This document shows, piece by piece, positions 42,177 through 51,975 of a DNA stretch of 64,000 bases; within the stretch, counting starts at the first letter, position 1; each line of letters opens with the position of its first letter. The notes beneath the pieces were generated by a model. It did no database searches. It was not told the origin of the DNA and saw only the letters and a program-made list of their open reading frames with translations. This DNA comes from Chryseosolibacter histidinae (GTDB taxonomy: Bacteria; Bacteroidota; Bacteroidia; Cytophagales; Cyclobacteriaceae). The stretch spans positions 1-64,000 of the forward strand of contig NZ_JAHESF010000026.1 of NCBI RefSeq assembly GCF_018598225.1, read 5' to 3'. Made by a program: the position numbers and the translations under genes.

Positions 42177-42875
42177 CTAGCCCGAAATTACCCCATCCGA
42201 TAAAATGAATCCTACGCTGTGAACATTTTCGATCTTAACACTTGAATCATTAGCAAAATACTTCCTGAGCTTGGCAATGAACACATCCAGGCTTCGCCCC
42301 TTGAAGTAATCACTTTCTCCCCACAATGCAATAAGGATCTCCTCCTTCTTTGTGATCTGGTTCTTTTTCAGGCAAAGCAGCTTCAGGATCTCATTCTCTT
42401 TGGCGGTGATGCGCTTCACAGAATTGCCAATGGAGAGTGTTTGATTCTTAGGATCGAAGTGATAACCACCGATATTGAAACACGAATCCTTTGTTCCAGT
42501 GATCTGGACTTGAGAGCGGCGAAGGATGGCTTTGATCTTATAGAGCAGCTCAAAGGTCTCAAAGGGTTTTGTGATGTAGTCGTCGGCACCCGATTGAAAG
42601 CCCCTGATCTTGTCATCGAGCAGTGATCTTGCCGTGAGGAATATGATGGGCACATGTTCATTTCTGTGCCTTATTTCTTTGGCCAGTGAAAAGCCGTCGC
42701 CGTCTGGCAGCGAACAATCCAGGATGCACATGTTATACGCATCTCCGAGGAAAGCCTGAAGGCCCGCTTTTATATTTACCGCCAGCTTTACTTCGTATCC
42801 CTCCGATGCCAGGAAGTTTTGCAACAGCAGCCCCGCATTGGCATCGTCTTCTACAATGAGTATTTTATCTACCAT
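42177..42875 (-). CDS. OmpR-family response regulator
   Basis: 232 residues. The N-terminal REC domain has ILIVEDDANAG, CILDCSLPDGDG (phosphoacceptor Asp), IIFLTA and YITKPFE. The C-terminal winged helix has ITAKENEILKLLCLKKNQ, IALWGESDYFKGRSLDVFIAKLRKYF and VKIENVHSVGFIL. It is encoded 7 bases downstream of its histidine kinase. Likely targets include the divergent Cys-rich secreted protein and the efflux pump to the right. Confidence 0.93.
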   Translation of the reverse strand: MVDKILIVEDDANAGLLLQNFLASEGYEVKLAVNIKAGLQAFLGDAYNMCILDCSLPDGDGFSLAKEIRHRNEHVPIIFLTARSLLDDKIRGFQSGADDYITKPFETFELLYKIKAILRRSQVQITGTKDSCFNIGGYHFDPKNQTLSIGNSVKRITAKENEILKLLCLKKNQITKKEEILIALWGESDYFKGRSLDVFIAKLRKYFANDSSVKIENVHSVGFILSDGVISG

Positions 42876-42882
42876 AACCCGA

Positions 42883-44121
42883 CTAGAACAAGGGAAGCTG
42901 GATCACAAAACAACTTCCTGAAACACCATCACTGGAAAGGGACAACTTACCGCCATTTTTTTCAACGGAGGTCCTGGCAAGGTAAAGCCCCAGCCCGAAG
43001 CCTTCCGGCAGTTTGTTTCCGGCCCTTACGCGATATGCTTTTTTAAATACCAGCTCCTGCTCATTAGAAGGTATGCCCGGGCCGTTGTCTTCGATCTCGA
43101 TGCTGATGCCACTGCCTTCATTCCGGGTTCTGATGCTGATCACCGCGCCGGCTTGTGAATAGGTAATGGCATTGTCGATGATGTTCATGATGGCGCTGGA
43201 GAGCTGAAGTTGGCTTCCTTTCACCATGGTACGGCTCGCCTCCAGGTGTTTTTCCACGCGCCCATGTGTTTCCTGCAATTTCATTTTGAAGGAATCTATT
43301 GCATGATCGATCAGCGCATGGATGTCTATCTCTTTTTCGTCAGTGGAATCTTCAAGCACCGCGTCGACAGAAGCCATTCCCAGGATCTTTTTTGCCCTGT
43401 CTTTGAGCTTTGCCGTTTCAGCTTCGATGATAGAAACAAACTGGTTCTTTGGCGAATGGCTGCTCTCCTGCTCGCGATTCAGCAAGCTGACGGCAAAGGA
43501 GATATTCGAAATGGGTGTCTTCAGATCGTGGGCCATGGTGTTAATGAAATCCACCGTTTCTTTCCTGATCTTCTGCTCACGGATCAATGCCCTCACCGTG
43601 CTGATGAAGATCCAGATCAATAAGATCAACACTATAATGGAGAGAATGAAGGTGCCGTTGATCTGCGAACGGATCAGCTGTGCCTGTGAGGGTACCTCGA
43701 TATGGACCAATACATTTTGCCTGCCTGCTTTGGCGGGAAAGAGCAACGCCTGGCTCAATGACAAGGGGCTCGCCGTTGTATCGCCGGTGTAGGGCGACAA
43801 TGTGGTTTGGAAGGGCACTTGAATATTCTGGGCCCACAGATGGCGCCCGATAACAGAATCGATCTTTGCCTTATCACCTTTTGTGAAAGCAATTTCAAAC
43901 GTGCCTGCGCCGCGGGAAATACAACTTTCAACATTCGTGCACAGCCCGCAGTCTTTAGACAGTACGTCCATGGAGCTGCACAACGCCATATTTACACGCT
44001 GTTTCAAAAAGCTCTCCTCGATCCGTGCCGATTGCATCAGCCACGTGACCTGCGTTGTCAGAATGGTTGCCACCAGCAGGAACAAGACAACGGCATAGAT
44101 CCAAACGCGATTCCTTGACAT
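42883..44121 (-). CDS. Sensor histidine kinase with Cys-rich periplasmic domain
   Basis: 412 residues. Membrane segments (about 8-28 and 160-185) flank a periplasmic sensor of about 130 residues whose start holds Cys48, Cys58, Cys61 and Cys67 (a CGLC pair plus flanking cysteines). Next come a linker, the HisKA box MAHDLKTPISNISF, an N box NIIDNAITYS and ATPase G boxes DNGPGIP and GFGLGLYLA. The cysteine arrangement suggests sensing of a metal ion or of redox state in the periplasm. It forms an operon with the OmpR-family regulator. Confidence 0.92.
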   Translation of the reverse strand: MSRNRVWIYAVVLFLLVATILTTQVTWLMQSARIEESFLKQRVNMALCSSMDVLSKDCGLCTNVESCISRGAGTFEIAFTKGDKAKIDSVIGRHLWAQNIQVPFQTTLSPYTGDTTASPLSLSQALLFPAKAGRQNVLVHIEVPSQAQLIRSQINGTFILSIIVLILLIWIFISTVRALIREQKIRKETVDFINTMAHDLKTPISNISFAVSLLNREQESSHSPKNQFVSIIEAETAKLKDRAKKILGMASVDAVLEDSTDEKEIDIHALIDHAIDSFKMKLQETHGRVEKHLEASRTMVKGSQLQLSSAIMNIIDNAITYSQAGAVISIRTRNEGSGISIEIEDNGPGIPSNEQELVFKKAYRVRAGNKLPEGFGLGLYLARTSVEKNGGKLSLSSDGVSGSCFVIQLPLF

Positions 44122-44293
44122 AGAATGCTGTATTTACAGGGCAAAAATACCCACAAATTTTCGCAGGAACACCGTTTTTGATGACCTCGCCGGAATTTTA
44201 ACTTTTCATTAACACTCTTCTAACTTTTCGTTGGCTCACCCCAGGCAGTGCCCCGCCGTAAATTTGCACATGTTCAATTTAAACCATTTCAAT

Positions 44294-44758
44294 ATGAAAA
44301 AGCTCATTGCCCTGATCGTGTTTGCAGTATCGTCTTACATTACGCATGCACAGTCGTGTACGCCGTCATGCCCGTCTCCATGCCCGCCGTCATGCACGCA
44401 GACCTGCGACAAAAAATTATGCACAGCAGGCGCAGGCAACAAAGAAGAGGCTGCCATCACTACTATGAGAAACGATCTTCAAACCGTGATCGCAAAAATG
44501 TCCAAATCTTCACTTGCTATTGACGGCCAATTGAAGGATCTGACAATCGAAAAAGGCGCCAGCGATGAAGAAAGCCTGCGGCGCATTTCACAAGCGGCCG
44601 CTTCGGTTCGTTACCAGCTGCTGCGCAAATTGGAACCTTCGAAGCTCGTTGCATCATTGAAAGATTACAAGGCTTCTGAGGTATCTACAAAACAACAAAT
44701 GCTGGCAAGCCTCCAGGAAGAGATCGAGTTATTGGCTGCTCAGGCCGAAAAGCTGTAA
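44294..44758 (+). CDS. Secreted protein with N-terminal six-cysteine repeat
   Basis: 154 residues from MKKLIALIV (ATG 44294; the frame is open further upstream but this start gives a clean signal peptide ending at THAQ). Immediately after cleavage come cysteines at 22, 26, 30, 34, 38 and 43, nearly every fourth residue (CTPSCPSPCPPSCTQTC), then a long helical region of about 110 residues. Regular CxxxC spacing with prolines suggests a metal-binding or disulphide-rich strand. It is divergent from the Cys-sensing kinase, 172 bases away, so it may be that system's target or sensor partner. Confidence 0.75.
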   Translation: MKKLIALIVFAVSSYITHAQSCTPSCPSPCPPSCTQTCDKKLCTAGAGNKEEAAITTMRNDLQTVIAKMSKSSLAIDGQLKDLTIEKGASDEESLRRISQAAASVRYQLLRKLEPSKLVASLKDYKASEVSTKQQMLASLQEEIELLAAQAEKL

Positions 44759-44945
44759 CGGCGCTATTGCTTAAGGGTAAGCCTGACACCTGCTATCACC
44801 TTCGTTGCGCCGGCATCAGGTTTACCCCTCTTCCTGATCGACTTAGCCAATCCTGTTGATTGTGCACCGGTTTGGCCTACCGCTGCACACAAATTGCAAT
44901 AATGTTCCATTTTTTTTTCACATCTTTACTTAGAAACAGGTTTAG

Positions 44946-45293
44946 ATGTATTTTAAAGTAGCCAAAACGATCAATTTGCTCGTAGCTGTGCTGATGCTCC
45001 TCGAGATCCTCGGGGCGTCGGTAACGGTTCTGCCCTGGTCTCAGGGCGCTACGCTATATTCAGAGGAACTCACGTCTTCCGTTCTCGATGCCATTCTTTT
45101 TGAAAAAGCCGAAGAGGAAAGTGAAGAGACTGAAGAGGAGAAATACCTGTTGCGTGTGGTCCTGATAGACTTTTCACAGATCACGCTGTCTCTGTCCGCG
45201 TATCATTCTCCGGATCTCAACCTTGCGGTAAATACCCTCCGGTATGATGCGAGGCCGCCGGTGCACCAGCTCAACTGCGTACTACTTATTTGA
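44946..45293 (+). CDS. Small exported hypothetical protein upstream of RND pump
   Basis: 115 residues. The N-terminal hydrophobic segment (about 7-26) is not followed by a clear signal peptidase site. A Glu-rich stretch (EKAEEESEETEEEK) is in the middle, and the C-terminus RPPVHQLNCVLLI is of the type seen in small proteins encoded ahead of metal-efflux RND operons in Bacteroidota. Function unknown. It precedes the pump gene by 218 bases. Confidence 0.5.
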   Translation: MYFKVAKTINLLVAVLMLLEILGASVTVLPWSQGATLYSEELTSSVLDAILFEKAEEESEETEEEKYLLRVVLIDFSQITLSLSAYHSPDLNLAVNTLRYDARPPVHQLNCVLLI

Positions 45294-45511
45294 TCTTTTC
45301 CCCCACTTTCATAGTCAAGAGACTTCGCCAAAGGCCCAAGTACTCGTGTAGTTTTTCTGTTTTCTAAGTCCGTATCCGTTGTTGCGCCCATTCTCGTACA
45401 GGAGAAAACGGCAGGATCGATCTGGTACAAGGCCAAAATCCTTGTAGCGAAGCGATCAAACTCCGCGTGGCAGACCTGATGCCACACGCAGCATAATGAA
45501 AGGGAAAAAAT

Positions 45512-48500
45512 ATGTTCAGCAAATTTATCCATAGACCGGTTCTCGCTATATCCCTATCACTGGCCATTATTTTTATAGGACTATTGGCCGTGTATACAAG
45601 GCCTATTTCACAGTTCCCCGAGATCGCTCCGCCACGGGTGAACATCTTCATAGCCTATCCGGGCTCCAGTGCCGATGTGCTGGTGCAGTCCACACTCATT
45701 CCCCTCGAGCGTGCCATCAATGGCGTGCAGGGTATGCAGTATATAATTTCTGACGCCACCAGCGCAGGCGAGGCTACGGTTCAAATTGTGTTCGAGCCTG
45801 GCACCGACCCTAATGCCGCCGTTGTAAACGTTAAAACCCGGGTTGACCAGGTGATGAATAACCTGCCGCCGCTTGTTCAGCGCGAAGGTGTGATCATCTC
45901 GCCGATCCAGCCCAGCATGCTGATGTATGTGAACCTGTACAGCACAGACACCAATGCCGACGAAAAATTCCTGTACAACTATGCCAGCGTTCACATCCTG
46001 CCCGAGCTTCAGCGCATCAGCGGTATGGGTCGTGCCCAGATCCTGGGAAGCCGCCAGTTCGCTATGCGCATCTGGCTGAAGCCTGACCGGATGCGCGCTT
46101 ACAACATCTCTACAGAAGAGGTGATGGAGGCGGTGAGCGAGCAAAGCGTTATCGGAAGACCCGGGCGCCTGGGGCAGGCGTCGGGAAAAACACCGCAGTC
46201 GCTCGAGTACGTGCTGACGTACAAAGGAAGGTTCAATGAGCCAAAAGAATATGAGAATATCATTGTAAAAGCGAACGCCGAAGGTGAGATCCTGAAGCTT
46301 AAGGATGTTGCCGAGATCGAACTGGGAAGCGAGTTTTTCGATATCTATTCCAACAAGGATGGATTTCCGTCAGCATCCATTGTGTTGAAACAAAATTTTG
46401 GAAGCAACGCCTCCAAAGTGATTGACGGCGTGAAGGCCAAGCTGAAAGAGCTGGAACGCGATTTTCCTCCGGGAATGCAATACGACATCAACTACGACGT
46501 CTCCAAGTTCGTGGATGCATCCATCGAAAAGGTGATGCATACCCTCATAGAAGCGTTCATCCTTGTGGCGCTTGTGGTGTTCATTTTTCTCGGCGACTGG
46601 CGGTCAACACTGATCCCCACACTCGCTGTTCCCGTATCGCTGATCGGCGCGTTTGCCTTCATGCAGATGTTCGGGCTGACCATCAACCTGATCACGCTGT
46701 TCGCGCTGGTGCTCGCCATCGGCATTGTGGTAGACAACGCCATTGTGGTAGTGGAAGCAGTGCATGCTAAAATGCACGAGGACAATCTTTCACCCTATAA
46801 AGCAACGGTGAAGGTACTCGACGAGATCAGCGGCGCCATCATTGCCATCACGCTGATCATGACAGCTGTTTTTGTTCCGGTATCGTTTATGACGGGCCCG
46901 GTCGGGGTCTTTTACAGGCAGTTTGCCATTACCATGGCCAGCGCGATCGTGCTTTCGGGCGTTGTTGCGCTCACGCTCACGCCGGTGCTCTGTGCGATCA
47001 TCCTTAAAAACAACCACGGTAAGCCCAGGCGCAGATCTCCGGTGGATAAGTTCATAGACTGGTTTAACAACCGGTTCGAATACGTCACAGGCAAATACAC
47101 GGGTCTGCTTGCCTACATCGTCAATCGCAGGTCGGTGACCTATGGAAGCTTTGCCCTCTTTGCCATCGGAACTTTTTTGATGAACGAGACGGTTCCGGCC
47201 GGGTTTATTCCCAGTGAAGACCAGGGCATGATCTACGCCATTCTTCAGATGCCTCCCGGCAGTACCCTTGAAAGGACCAACGACCTGTCGAGAAGACTGC
47301 AGAAGCTTGCGGAAGACGTAGAGGGTGTGCAATCCGTGTCATCCCTTTCCGGTTATGAGATCCTGACGGAAGGCCGCGGCTCAAATGCAGGTACCTGTAT
47401 CATCAACTTAAAAGACTGGTCGGAGCGTAAACAATCCGTACATGAGATCGTGGAAGAGCTCGAGCAGAAATCAAAAGATCTCGGCGCGGTGGTAGAGTAC
47501 TTTGAGCCGCCCGCTGTGCCTGGTTATGGTTCGTCAGACGGTTTTTCGTTGCGTTTGTTAGACAAAGCCGCCACCACCGACTACCAGGAATTTGATAAGG
47601 TGAATACGGAGTTCATGCATGCCCTGGGTAAGCGAAAAGAGCTGACCGGCCTGTTCACGTTCTTTGCGGCCAACTATCCGCAGTATGAGCTCATCATCGA
47701 CAACGAGCTCGCCATGCAGAAGGGTGTTTCCATTGGCAAGGCTATGGAGAACCTCGATATTTTGATCGGCAGCACCTATGAGCAGGGCTTCACGCGGTTC
47801 CGTACATTCTACAAAGTTTACACCCAGGCCGCACCCGAATACAGAAGGTTACCCTCTGACATCCTCAATCTTTTTATCAAAAATGATCGTGATGAAATGG
47901 TGCCTTACTCGTCATTCATGCGTATGAAAAAAACGCAGGGGCCTAACGAGATCACACGTTTCAATCTTTACAACTCGTCTTCCATCCGCGGGCTTCCCGC
48001 CCCGGGTTACACCAGCGGTGATGCCATCCGCGCGATCCAGGAGGTAGCCGAACAAACGCTGCCGGTGGGTTATGACATTGCATGGGAAGGTCTCTCTTAC
48101 GACGAAGCGAAAAGAGGAAGTGAGGCGTTGTACATTTTTATCGTGGTGCTGATCTTCGTTTACCTCGTGCTGGCGGCGCAGTATGAGAGCTTCATCATAC
48201 CCCTGGCGGTGATCCTGTCACTCCCGGCCGGCGTATTCGGTTCATTCTTGTTACTGAAGGTAATGGGTCTTGCCAACGACATCTACGCCCAGATGGGATT
48301 GATCATGCTGGTAGGCTTGCTGGGCAAAAACGCCGTGCTCATCGTTGAGTTCGCTGTTCAAAAACATCAGCAGGGTGCCAGTGTGCTGGAGGCCGCCATC
48401 GAGGGAGCCCGCGTTCGTTTCAGGCCCATCCTCATGACCTCGTTCGCCTTTATTGCAGGCCTCATCCCCCTGGTGGTTGCAACAGGACCGGGTGCCATCG

Positions 48501-48742
48501 GAAACCGTACCATTGGATCCTCATCCCTGGGTGGCATGTTACTCGGCACACTCTTCGGCGTAATTGTGGTGCCAGGATTGTACCTGGTGGTGGGAACGAT
48601 CGCCCAGGGCAGAAAGCTGATCGGCGATGAAGATGAAAATCCTTTGAGCGAACAAATGGTGGAAGACTCTGCCGATGCCTCCATGATCAGGCGGCTCCTG
48701 AGAAAGTTGCGGCTCACGAATGATAAGAAAAACAACATCTGA
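45512..48742 (+). CDS. RND efflux transporter, HAE1 (AcrB-like) family
   Basis: 1076 residues with the full AcrB layout: FIHRPVLAISLSLAIIFIGL (TM1), periplasmic porter domain, TM2-6 with RSTLIPTLAVPVSLIGAFA, the TM4 site GIVVDNAIVVVEAVHAKM, a second porter half, and TM8-12 ending with GAIGNRTIGSSSLGGM. In TM4 the second of the two proton-relay aspartates is Asn (Asp408-Asn409 here; AcrB Asp407-Asp408). It exports hydrophobic compounds. The usual adaptor (HlyD/MFP) and TolC-type genes are missing on both sides, so partners must be encoded elsewhere. Confidence 0.93.
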   Translation: MFSKFIHRPVLAISLSLAIIFIGLLAVYTRPISQFPEIAPPRVNIFIAYPGSSADVLVQSTLIPLERAINGVQGMQYIISDATSAGEATVQIVFEPGTDPNAAVVNVKTRVDQVMNNLPPLVQREGVIISPIQPSMLMYVNLYSTDTNADEKFLYNYASVHILPELQRISGMGRAQILGSRQFAMRIWLKPDRMRAYNISTEEVMEAVSEQSVIGRPGRLGQASGKTPQSLEYVLTYKGRFNEPKEYENIIVKANAEGEILKLKDVAEIELGSEFFDIYSNKDGFPSASIVLKQNFGSNASKVIDGVKAKLKELERDFPPGMQYDINYDVSKFVDASIEKVMHTLIEAFILVALVVFIFLGDWRSTLIPTLAVPVSLIGAFAFMQMFGLTINLITLFALVLAIGIVVDNAIVVVEAVHAKMHEDNLSPYKATVKVLDEISGAIIAITLIMTAVFVPVSFMTGPVGVFYRQFAITMASAIVLSGVVALTLTPVLCAIILKNNHGKPRRRSPVDKFIDWFNNRFEYVTGKYTGLLAYIVNRRSVTYGSFALFAIGTFLMNETVPAGFIPSEDQGMIYAILQMPPGSTLERTNDLSRRLQKLAEDVEGVQSVSSLSGYEILTEGRGSNAGTCIINLKDWSERKQSVHEIVEELEQKSKDLGAVVEYFEPPAVPGYGSSDGFSLRLLDKAATTDYQEFDKVNTEFMHALGKRKELTGLFTFFAANYPQYELIIDNELAMQKGVSIGKAMENLDILIGSTYEQGFTRFRTFYKVYTQAAPEYRRLPSDILNLFIKNDRDEMVPYSSFMRMKKTQGPNEITRFNLYNSSSIRGLPAPGYTSGDAIRAIQEVAEQTLPVGYDIAWEGLSYDEAKRGSEALYIFIVVLIFVYLVLAAQYESFIIPLAVILSLPAGVFGSFLLLKVMGLANDIYAQMGLIMLVGLLGKNAVLIVEFAVQKHQQGASVLEAAIEGARVRFRPILMTSFAFIAGLIPLVVATGPGAIGNRTIGSSSLGGMLLGTLFGVIVVPGLYLVVGTIAQGRKLIGDEDENPLSEQMVEDSADASMIRRLLRKLRLTNDKKNNI

Positions 48743-48855
48743 GGTCTTGCCCCATTCTCATCAACCGTAAATAACCGTATCACACTTTTCCGGCTCATTG
48801 TAGAAGCGCAATTTTATACTACTGGTTGCAGCGCTCCATTCTACAATTCGTCGGC

Positions 48856-49455
48856 ATGAAGGTTATTGTCACGTCCTTTCTATTACTCTGCTTCGCGCTC
48901 ACAAATGCGAACAGCCAAAAGAGTGTGAACAGCATTGCCGTGCAGCATGCCATCAGCCTGCCCCTCGACAGGACAAACGCTTTCATCAACAACATGAGCC
49001 TGCGTGGCATTGCGCTGGATTACCGGTACCACCCTACCCCGGAAACAGGGATCGGCGTGAGCTCCGGCTGGGTGGCATTCTTTGACAGGAAGATGCGCGA
49101 TACGCATGACGTCGCCAACGGGGTGCTTACTGTTTCAGGAAAGCAGTATCGTTACCTGAACAGTGTGCCATTTCTGCTGGCCATCGACCACTACATGCAT
49201 GCGGAACGGTTCCTCTCCCGGTTCATCGGGCTTGGCATCGGCACCACGTACAATAGAATAGACAAAAAAACAGGCCCGTATCAAACCCGGCTTCACGCAT
49301 GGCAGTTTACGCTTGCGCCGGAAGCGGGGGTCCGCATCGGCTACGACTTCAGTTTCTCTACCTACCTGTCACTGCGGTATACCTACAACCTCGAGACAAA
49401 CGCACTCTGCGATCAATCCTATCTTTCTGTGAATATCGGGATCATGCACCGGTAA
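48856..49455 (+). CDS. Outer membrane beta-barrel protein
   Basis: 199 residues from MKVIVTSFLLLCFALTNANS, a signal peptide. The mature protein alternates polar and hydrophobic residues as in 8-stranded barrels (IALDYRYHPTPETGIGVSSGWVAFF, TYLSLRYTYNLE, YLSVNIGIMH). It is clearly related to the protein at 56206-56799: both have (S)LRG/WRG-M-S/I-A-L/M-DYRY, a (V)SGKQYRY / TGKQFRY loop and GIGT-x-Y. Function unknown. Confidence 0.7.
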   Translation: MKVIVTSFLLLCFALTNANSQKSVNSIAVQHAISLPLDRTNAFINNMSLRGIALDYRYHPTPETGIGVSSGWVAFFDRKMRDTHDVANGVLTVSGKQYRYLNSVPFLLAIDHYMHAERFLSRFIGLGIGTTYNRIDKKTGPYQTRLHAWQFTLAPEAGVRIGYDFSFSTYLSLRYTYNLETNALCDQSYLSVNIGIMHR

Positions 49456-49500
49456 GTTTATCACGCACCCAATCGCGAACCCGAAAAATCTCAAGCATCC

Positions 49501-50205
49501 ATGAAAAAGCTCACCGTTATCTTATCGATCCTGTGCATTAAAACACCGGCCTGTGCGCAGGTACTGATCGCCCTGGTCTTTGGAGATAAACTGCAAACCG
49601 AGAAGCTTACTTTCGGGCTGGTGGTGTCGCCTACCTTCAGCACCATCTCCAATCTTTCAGGCGACTACAGGAGCGGCCTCGGCCTGGGCCTCTATTTCGA
49701 TATCAAGATCTCGAAAAATTTCTTTTTACATCCCGAAGCTGCTCCGAAGGCGTCGCTCGGCGTAGACGGCCTTAGCCCCTACTCCACGGGCAATGACAGC
49801 CTTGACGCTCTATTTGTCAACGGTGTGGTTAATCGCAAGCTCAAGGCCATCAGCCTGCCCCTTTTATGCAAGTACCGCATCAAGGGCCTGCTGTTTGCCG
49901 AAGCCGGGCCACAGATCAACTGGATACTGCGGGTCAGGGATGTTTACACAGCTGAGATCAACGGCAACGAGCTTACCTATGAAACAGAGCTGAAGAATGA
50001 ATTCACAAGATTCGAGGTCGGCCTGGCGGGTGGCCTCGAGTGCAAGCTGAAAAAGGACAAGGGCATGGGCCTCGGGCTGCGATATTTCCACGGGCTGAAC
50101 GACATCTGGAAATCGCGGGAAGGAAAACAGGTAAACCAGGCGCTTCAAATCAACATATCCATTCCCATTGGCACCGGCAAGGCTCAAAATGCCGGAAAGA
50201 ATTAA
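49501..50205 (+). CDS. Outer membrane beta-barrel (porin-family, PorT-like) protein
   Basis: 234 residues with a signal peptide (LSILCIKTPACAQ). Beta-barrel pattern GLVVSPTFSTISNL, YRSGLGLGLYFDIKISKNFFLHPEA, AISLPLLCKYRIKGLLFAEAGPQINW and GLGLRYFHGLNDI matches the PF13568-type barrels of Bacteroidota (YfaZ/PorT-like). It follows the barrel gene upstream and ends 21 bases before the sigma54-activator gene, so may be co-transcribed with it. Confidence 0.75.
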   Translation: MKKLTVILSILCIKTPACAQVLIALVFGDKLQTEKLTFGLVVSPTFSTISNLSGDYRSGLGLGLYFDIKISKNFFLHPEAAPKASLGVDGLSPYSTGNDSLDALFVNGVVNRKLKAISLPLLCKYRIKGLLFAEAGPQINWILRVRDVYTAEINGNELTYETELKNEFTRFEVGLAGGLECKLKKDKGMGLGLRYFHGLNDIWKSREGKQVNQALQINISIPIGTGKAQNAGKN

Positions 50206-50226
50206 ACATCAAAATCTCATCCCCAT

Positions 50227-51744
50227 ATGACAGCCGAAATCGAAACCACACCTGCTCCCTTTGTTTTCCTGATCGTGATGCTCGTCATCATGCTGGTAAC
50301 AAGCTATGTTGAAAGATTCAGGCTCAAAAGAAAGTTACGCAGTCATGAAAAACGGCTGAAGGCGTTTATGCAAAACATCTCCCTTGTGGTGATGGAGCTC
50401 GACTGTGCGGGGCACGTGACGTACATCAACGAGTTCGGCGCCAGGTTGCTGGGTTACACGCCTGAAGCGCTCGTTGGTCTCAGCTGGTTTGAGAACTTTC
50501 TGCTCGCCCCTGACATTTCCCTTACAAGAAAACTATACACCGAGATCCTCAACGGAAAGCTCCACACGTATACCTTCAAAACCGTGGTGCGGTGCAGGGA
50601 TGGTGCCGAGCTCAGCGTGAGCTGGTTGAATTTTGCCATACAGGAAGCTGACGGCGAGATCCAAAGCATGATGAGCATTGGCCGTGATGTTTCAGGTGAG
50701 GAAAGTATTGCCAGGCTGGTGGCGCAGCTTCAGCAGGAGCTGGAAAAGGAGAAGATCACGGCTACGGAGCCTGTACAGTTTGAGCTTGACAACAATGTGA
50801 TCGGCAAAAGTGAAGCCTTCATGTATGCGCTTCAAAGGGCCATGCAGGTAGCCACTACGCATGCGCCTGTATTGCTCGAAGGCGAGACGGGTGTGGGAAA
50901 AGAGGTATTTGCCAATCTCATTCATCAAAACAGCTTGCGGCGCAGCACACCTTTCATCAAAGTGAACTGCGGCGCACTGCCCAAAGATCTCATCGAAGAC
51001 GAGCTCTTCGGCCATGAGAAGGGCGCGTTCACGTCGGCACTGCAGGCGCGCAAAGGACGGTTCGAGCTCGCCGACGGCGGTACCCTCTTCCTGGACGAGA
51101 TCGGAGAGCTTCCCATCGACATGCAACCCAAGCTGCTCCGCGTTTTGCAAAACGGAGAATTCGAGAGGCTGGGCGGACAAAAAACACTCAAGGTCGATGT
51201 ACGGGTGCTCGCAGCCACCAACCGTAATCTTGCGGAAGAGGTCAGCAATGGAAATTTTCGTGAAGACCTGTACTATCGCCTGAATGTCTTCCCCATCACC
51301 ATCCCTGCGTTGAGGAACAGAAAAGAAGACCTCACCGATCTTATCAACCACTTCATTACAAACAAATGCAGGGAGTACAATAAATCGATCGAGCAGTTAT
51401 CCAGGGCAGACCTGCAGCGCCTGATCGATTACCCCTGGCCTGGCAATATCCGGGAGCTCAAGAACGTGATCGAGCGCGCCGTTATTACCAGTGAAGGCCG
51501 GCAGATCAGGTTCGACTGGTGGCAACAGGGTGGTAAGGAAACAGCCAATGCCGACCAGACACTTGAAAGGATCGAAAAAGATCATATCCTGTCTGTAATG
51601 ACCCGGTGTCATTGGAAAATAAACGGCGAGAACGGCGCCGCGGAGACCCTGAACATGCACCCCAACACATTGCGCTCGAAAATGAAACGGCTGGGCATCA
51701 CGCGCCCCCAGCACAGGAACGGCTCAGGGGAAACAACGGAGTAG
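50227..51744 (+). CDS. Membrane-anchored PAS / sigma54-interacting AAA+ / Fis regulator
   Basis: 505 residues. One membrane segment (about 10-27) is followed by a basic stretch, a PAS domain (about 45-160, [20 protein letters not shown]), a short coiled coil and an AAA+ domain (about 195-430): Walker A GETGVGKE from residue 219, GAFTSA at 266-271, Walker [14 protein letters not shown], arginine finger region [15 protein letters not shown] Fis-type helix-turn-helix at the C-terminus ([14 protein letters not shown]) binds DNA. The sigma54-contact loop reads GAFTSA instead of GAFTGA. It should activate sigma54 promoters nearby; the run of genes from 51976 is the natural candidate. Confidence 0.93.
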   Translation: MTAEIETTPAPFVFLIVMLVIMLVTSYVERFRLKRKLRSHEKRLKAFMQNISLVVMELDCAGHVTYINEFGARLLGYTPEALVGLSWFENFLLAPDISLTRKLYTEILNGKLHTYTFKTVVRCRDGAELSVSWLNFAIQEADGEIQSMMSIGRDVSGEESIARLVAQLQQELEKEKITATEPVQFELDNNVIGKSEAFMYALQRAMQVATTHAPVLLEGETGVGKEVFANLIHQNSLRRSTPFIKVNCGALPKDLIEDELFGHEKGAFTSALQARKGRFELADGGTLFLDEIGELPIDMQPKLLRVLQNGEFERLGGQKTLKVDVRVLAATNRNLAEEVSNGNFREDLYYRLNVFPITIPALRNRKEDLTDLINHFITNKCREYNKSIEQLSRADLQRLIDYPWPGNIRELKNVIERAVITSEGRQIRFDWWQQGGKETANADQTLERIEKDHILSVMTRCHWKINGENGAAETLNMHPNTLRSKMKRLGITRPQHRNGSGETTE

Positions 51745-51818
51745 ACACTGCACAACGATATTTCGTGAGCGTCACGCAGGGTCGTGAGCAGCGTTGCCAA
51801 ATTTTTCTAGTGCTTGCC

Positions 51819-51833
51819 AGGGTATTTTTTTGC
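51819..51833 (+). promoter_or_regulatory. Possible sigma54 (-24/-12) promoter
   Basis: AGGGTA-N5-TTGC at 51819-51833 keeps the essential GG (51820-51821) and GC (51832-51833) 12 bases apart, with a T-rich spacer and a TTGC box as in the consensus TGGCAC-N5-TTGC. It lies 75 bases after the sigma54-activator gene and about 140 bases before the next plus-strand gene. Other -24 positions do not match, so this is tentative. Confidence 0.3.
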
Positions 51834-51975
51834 TACCCGTGCTCACAGCTCAAAAAATGGCCAGTGGCAGCGCAGCATGCCTGGCGGGTTCGTGATAACC
51901 GGTGCCCGGTACAGCATTGGTAAAGAATACAGGCAGCATTCTCATAACTCGCATCAATATGAAATCCTTGTTAAC

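Noticed and set aside
45294-45511. Remnant of an adaptor (MFP) gene for the RND pump
   Set aside because: A short frame ending at the pump gene has plausible composition (TGENGRIDLVQGQ) but no start codon, and is too short to assign.
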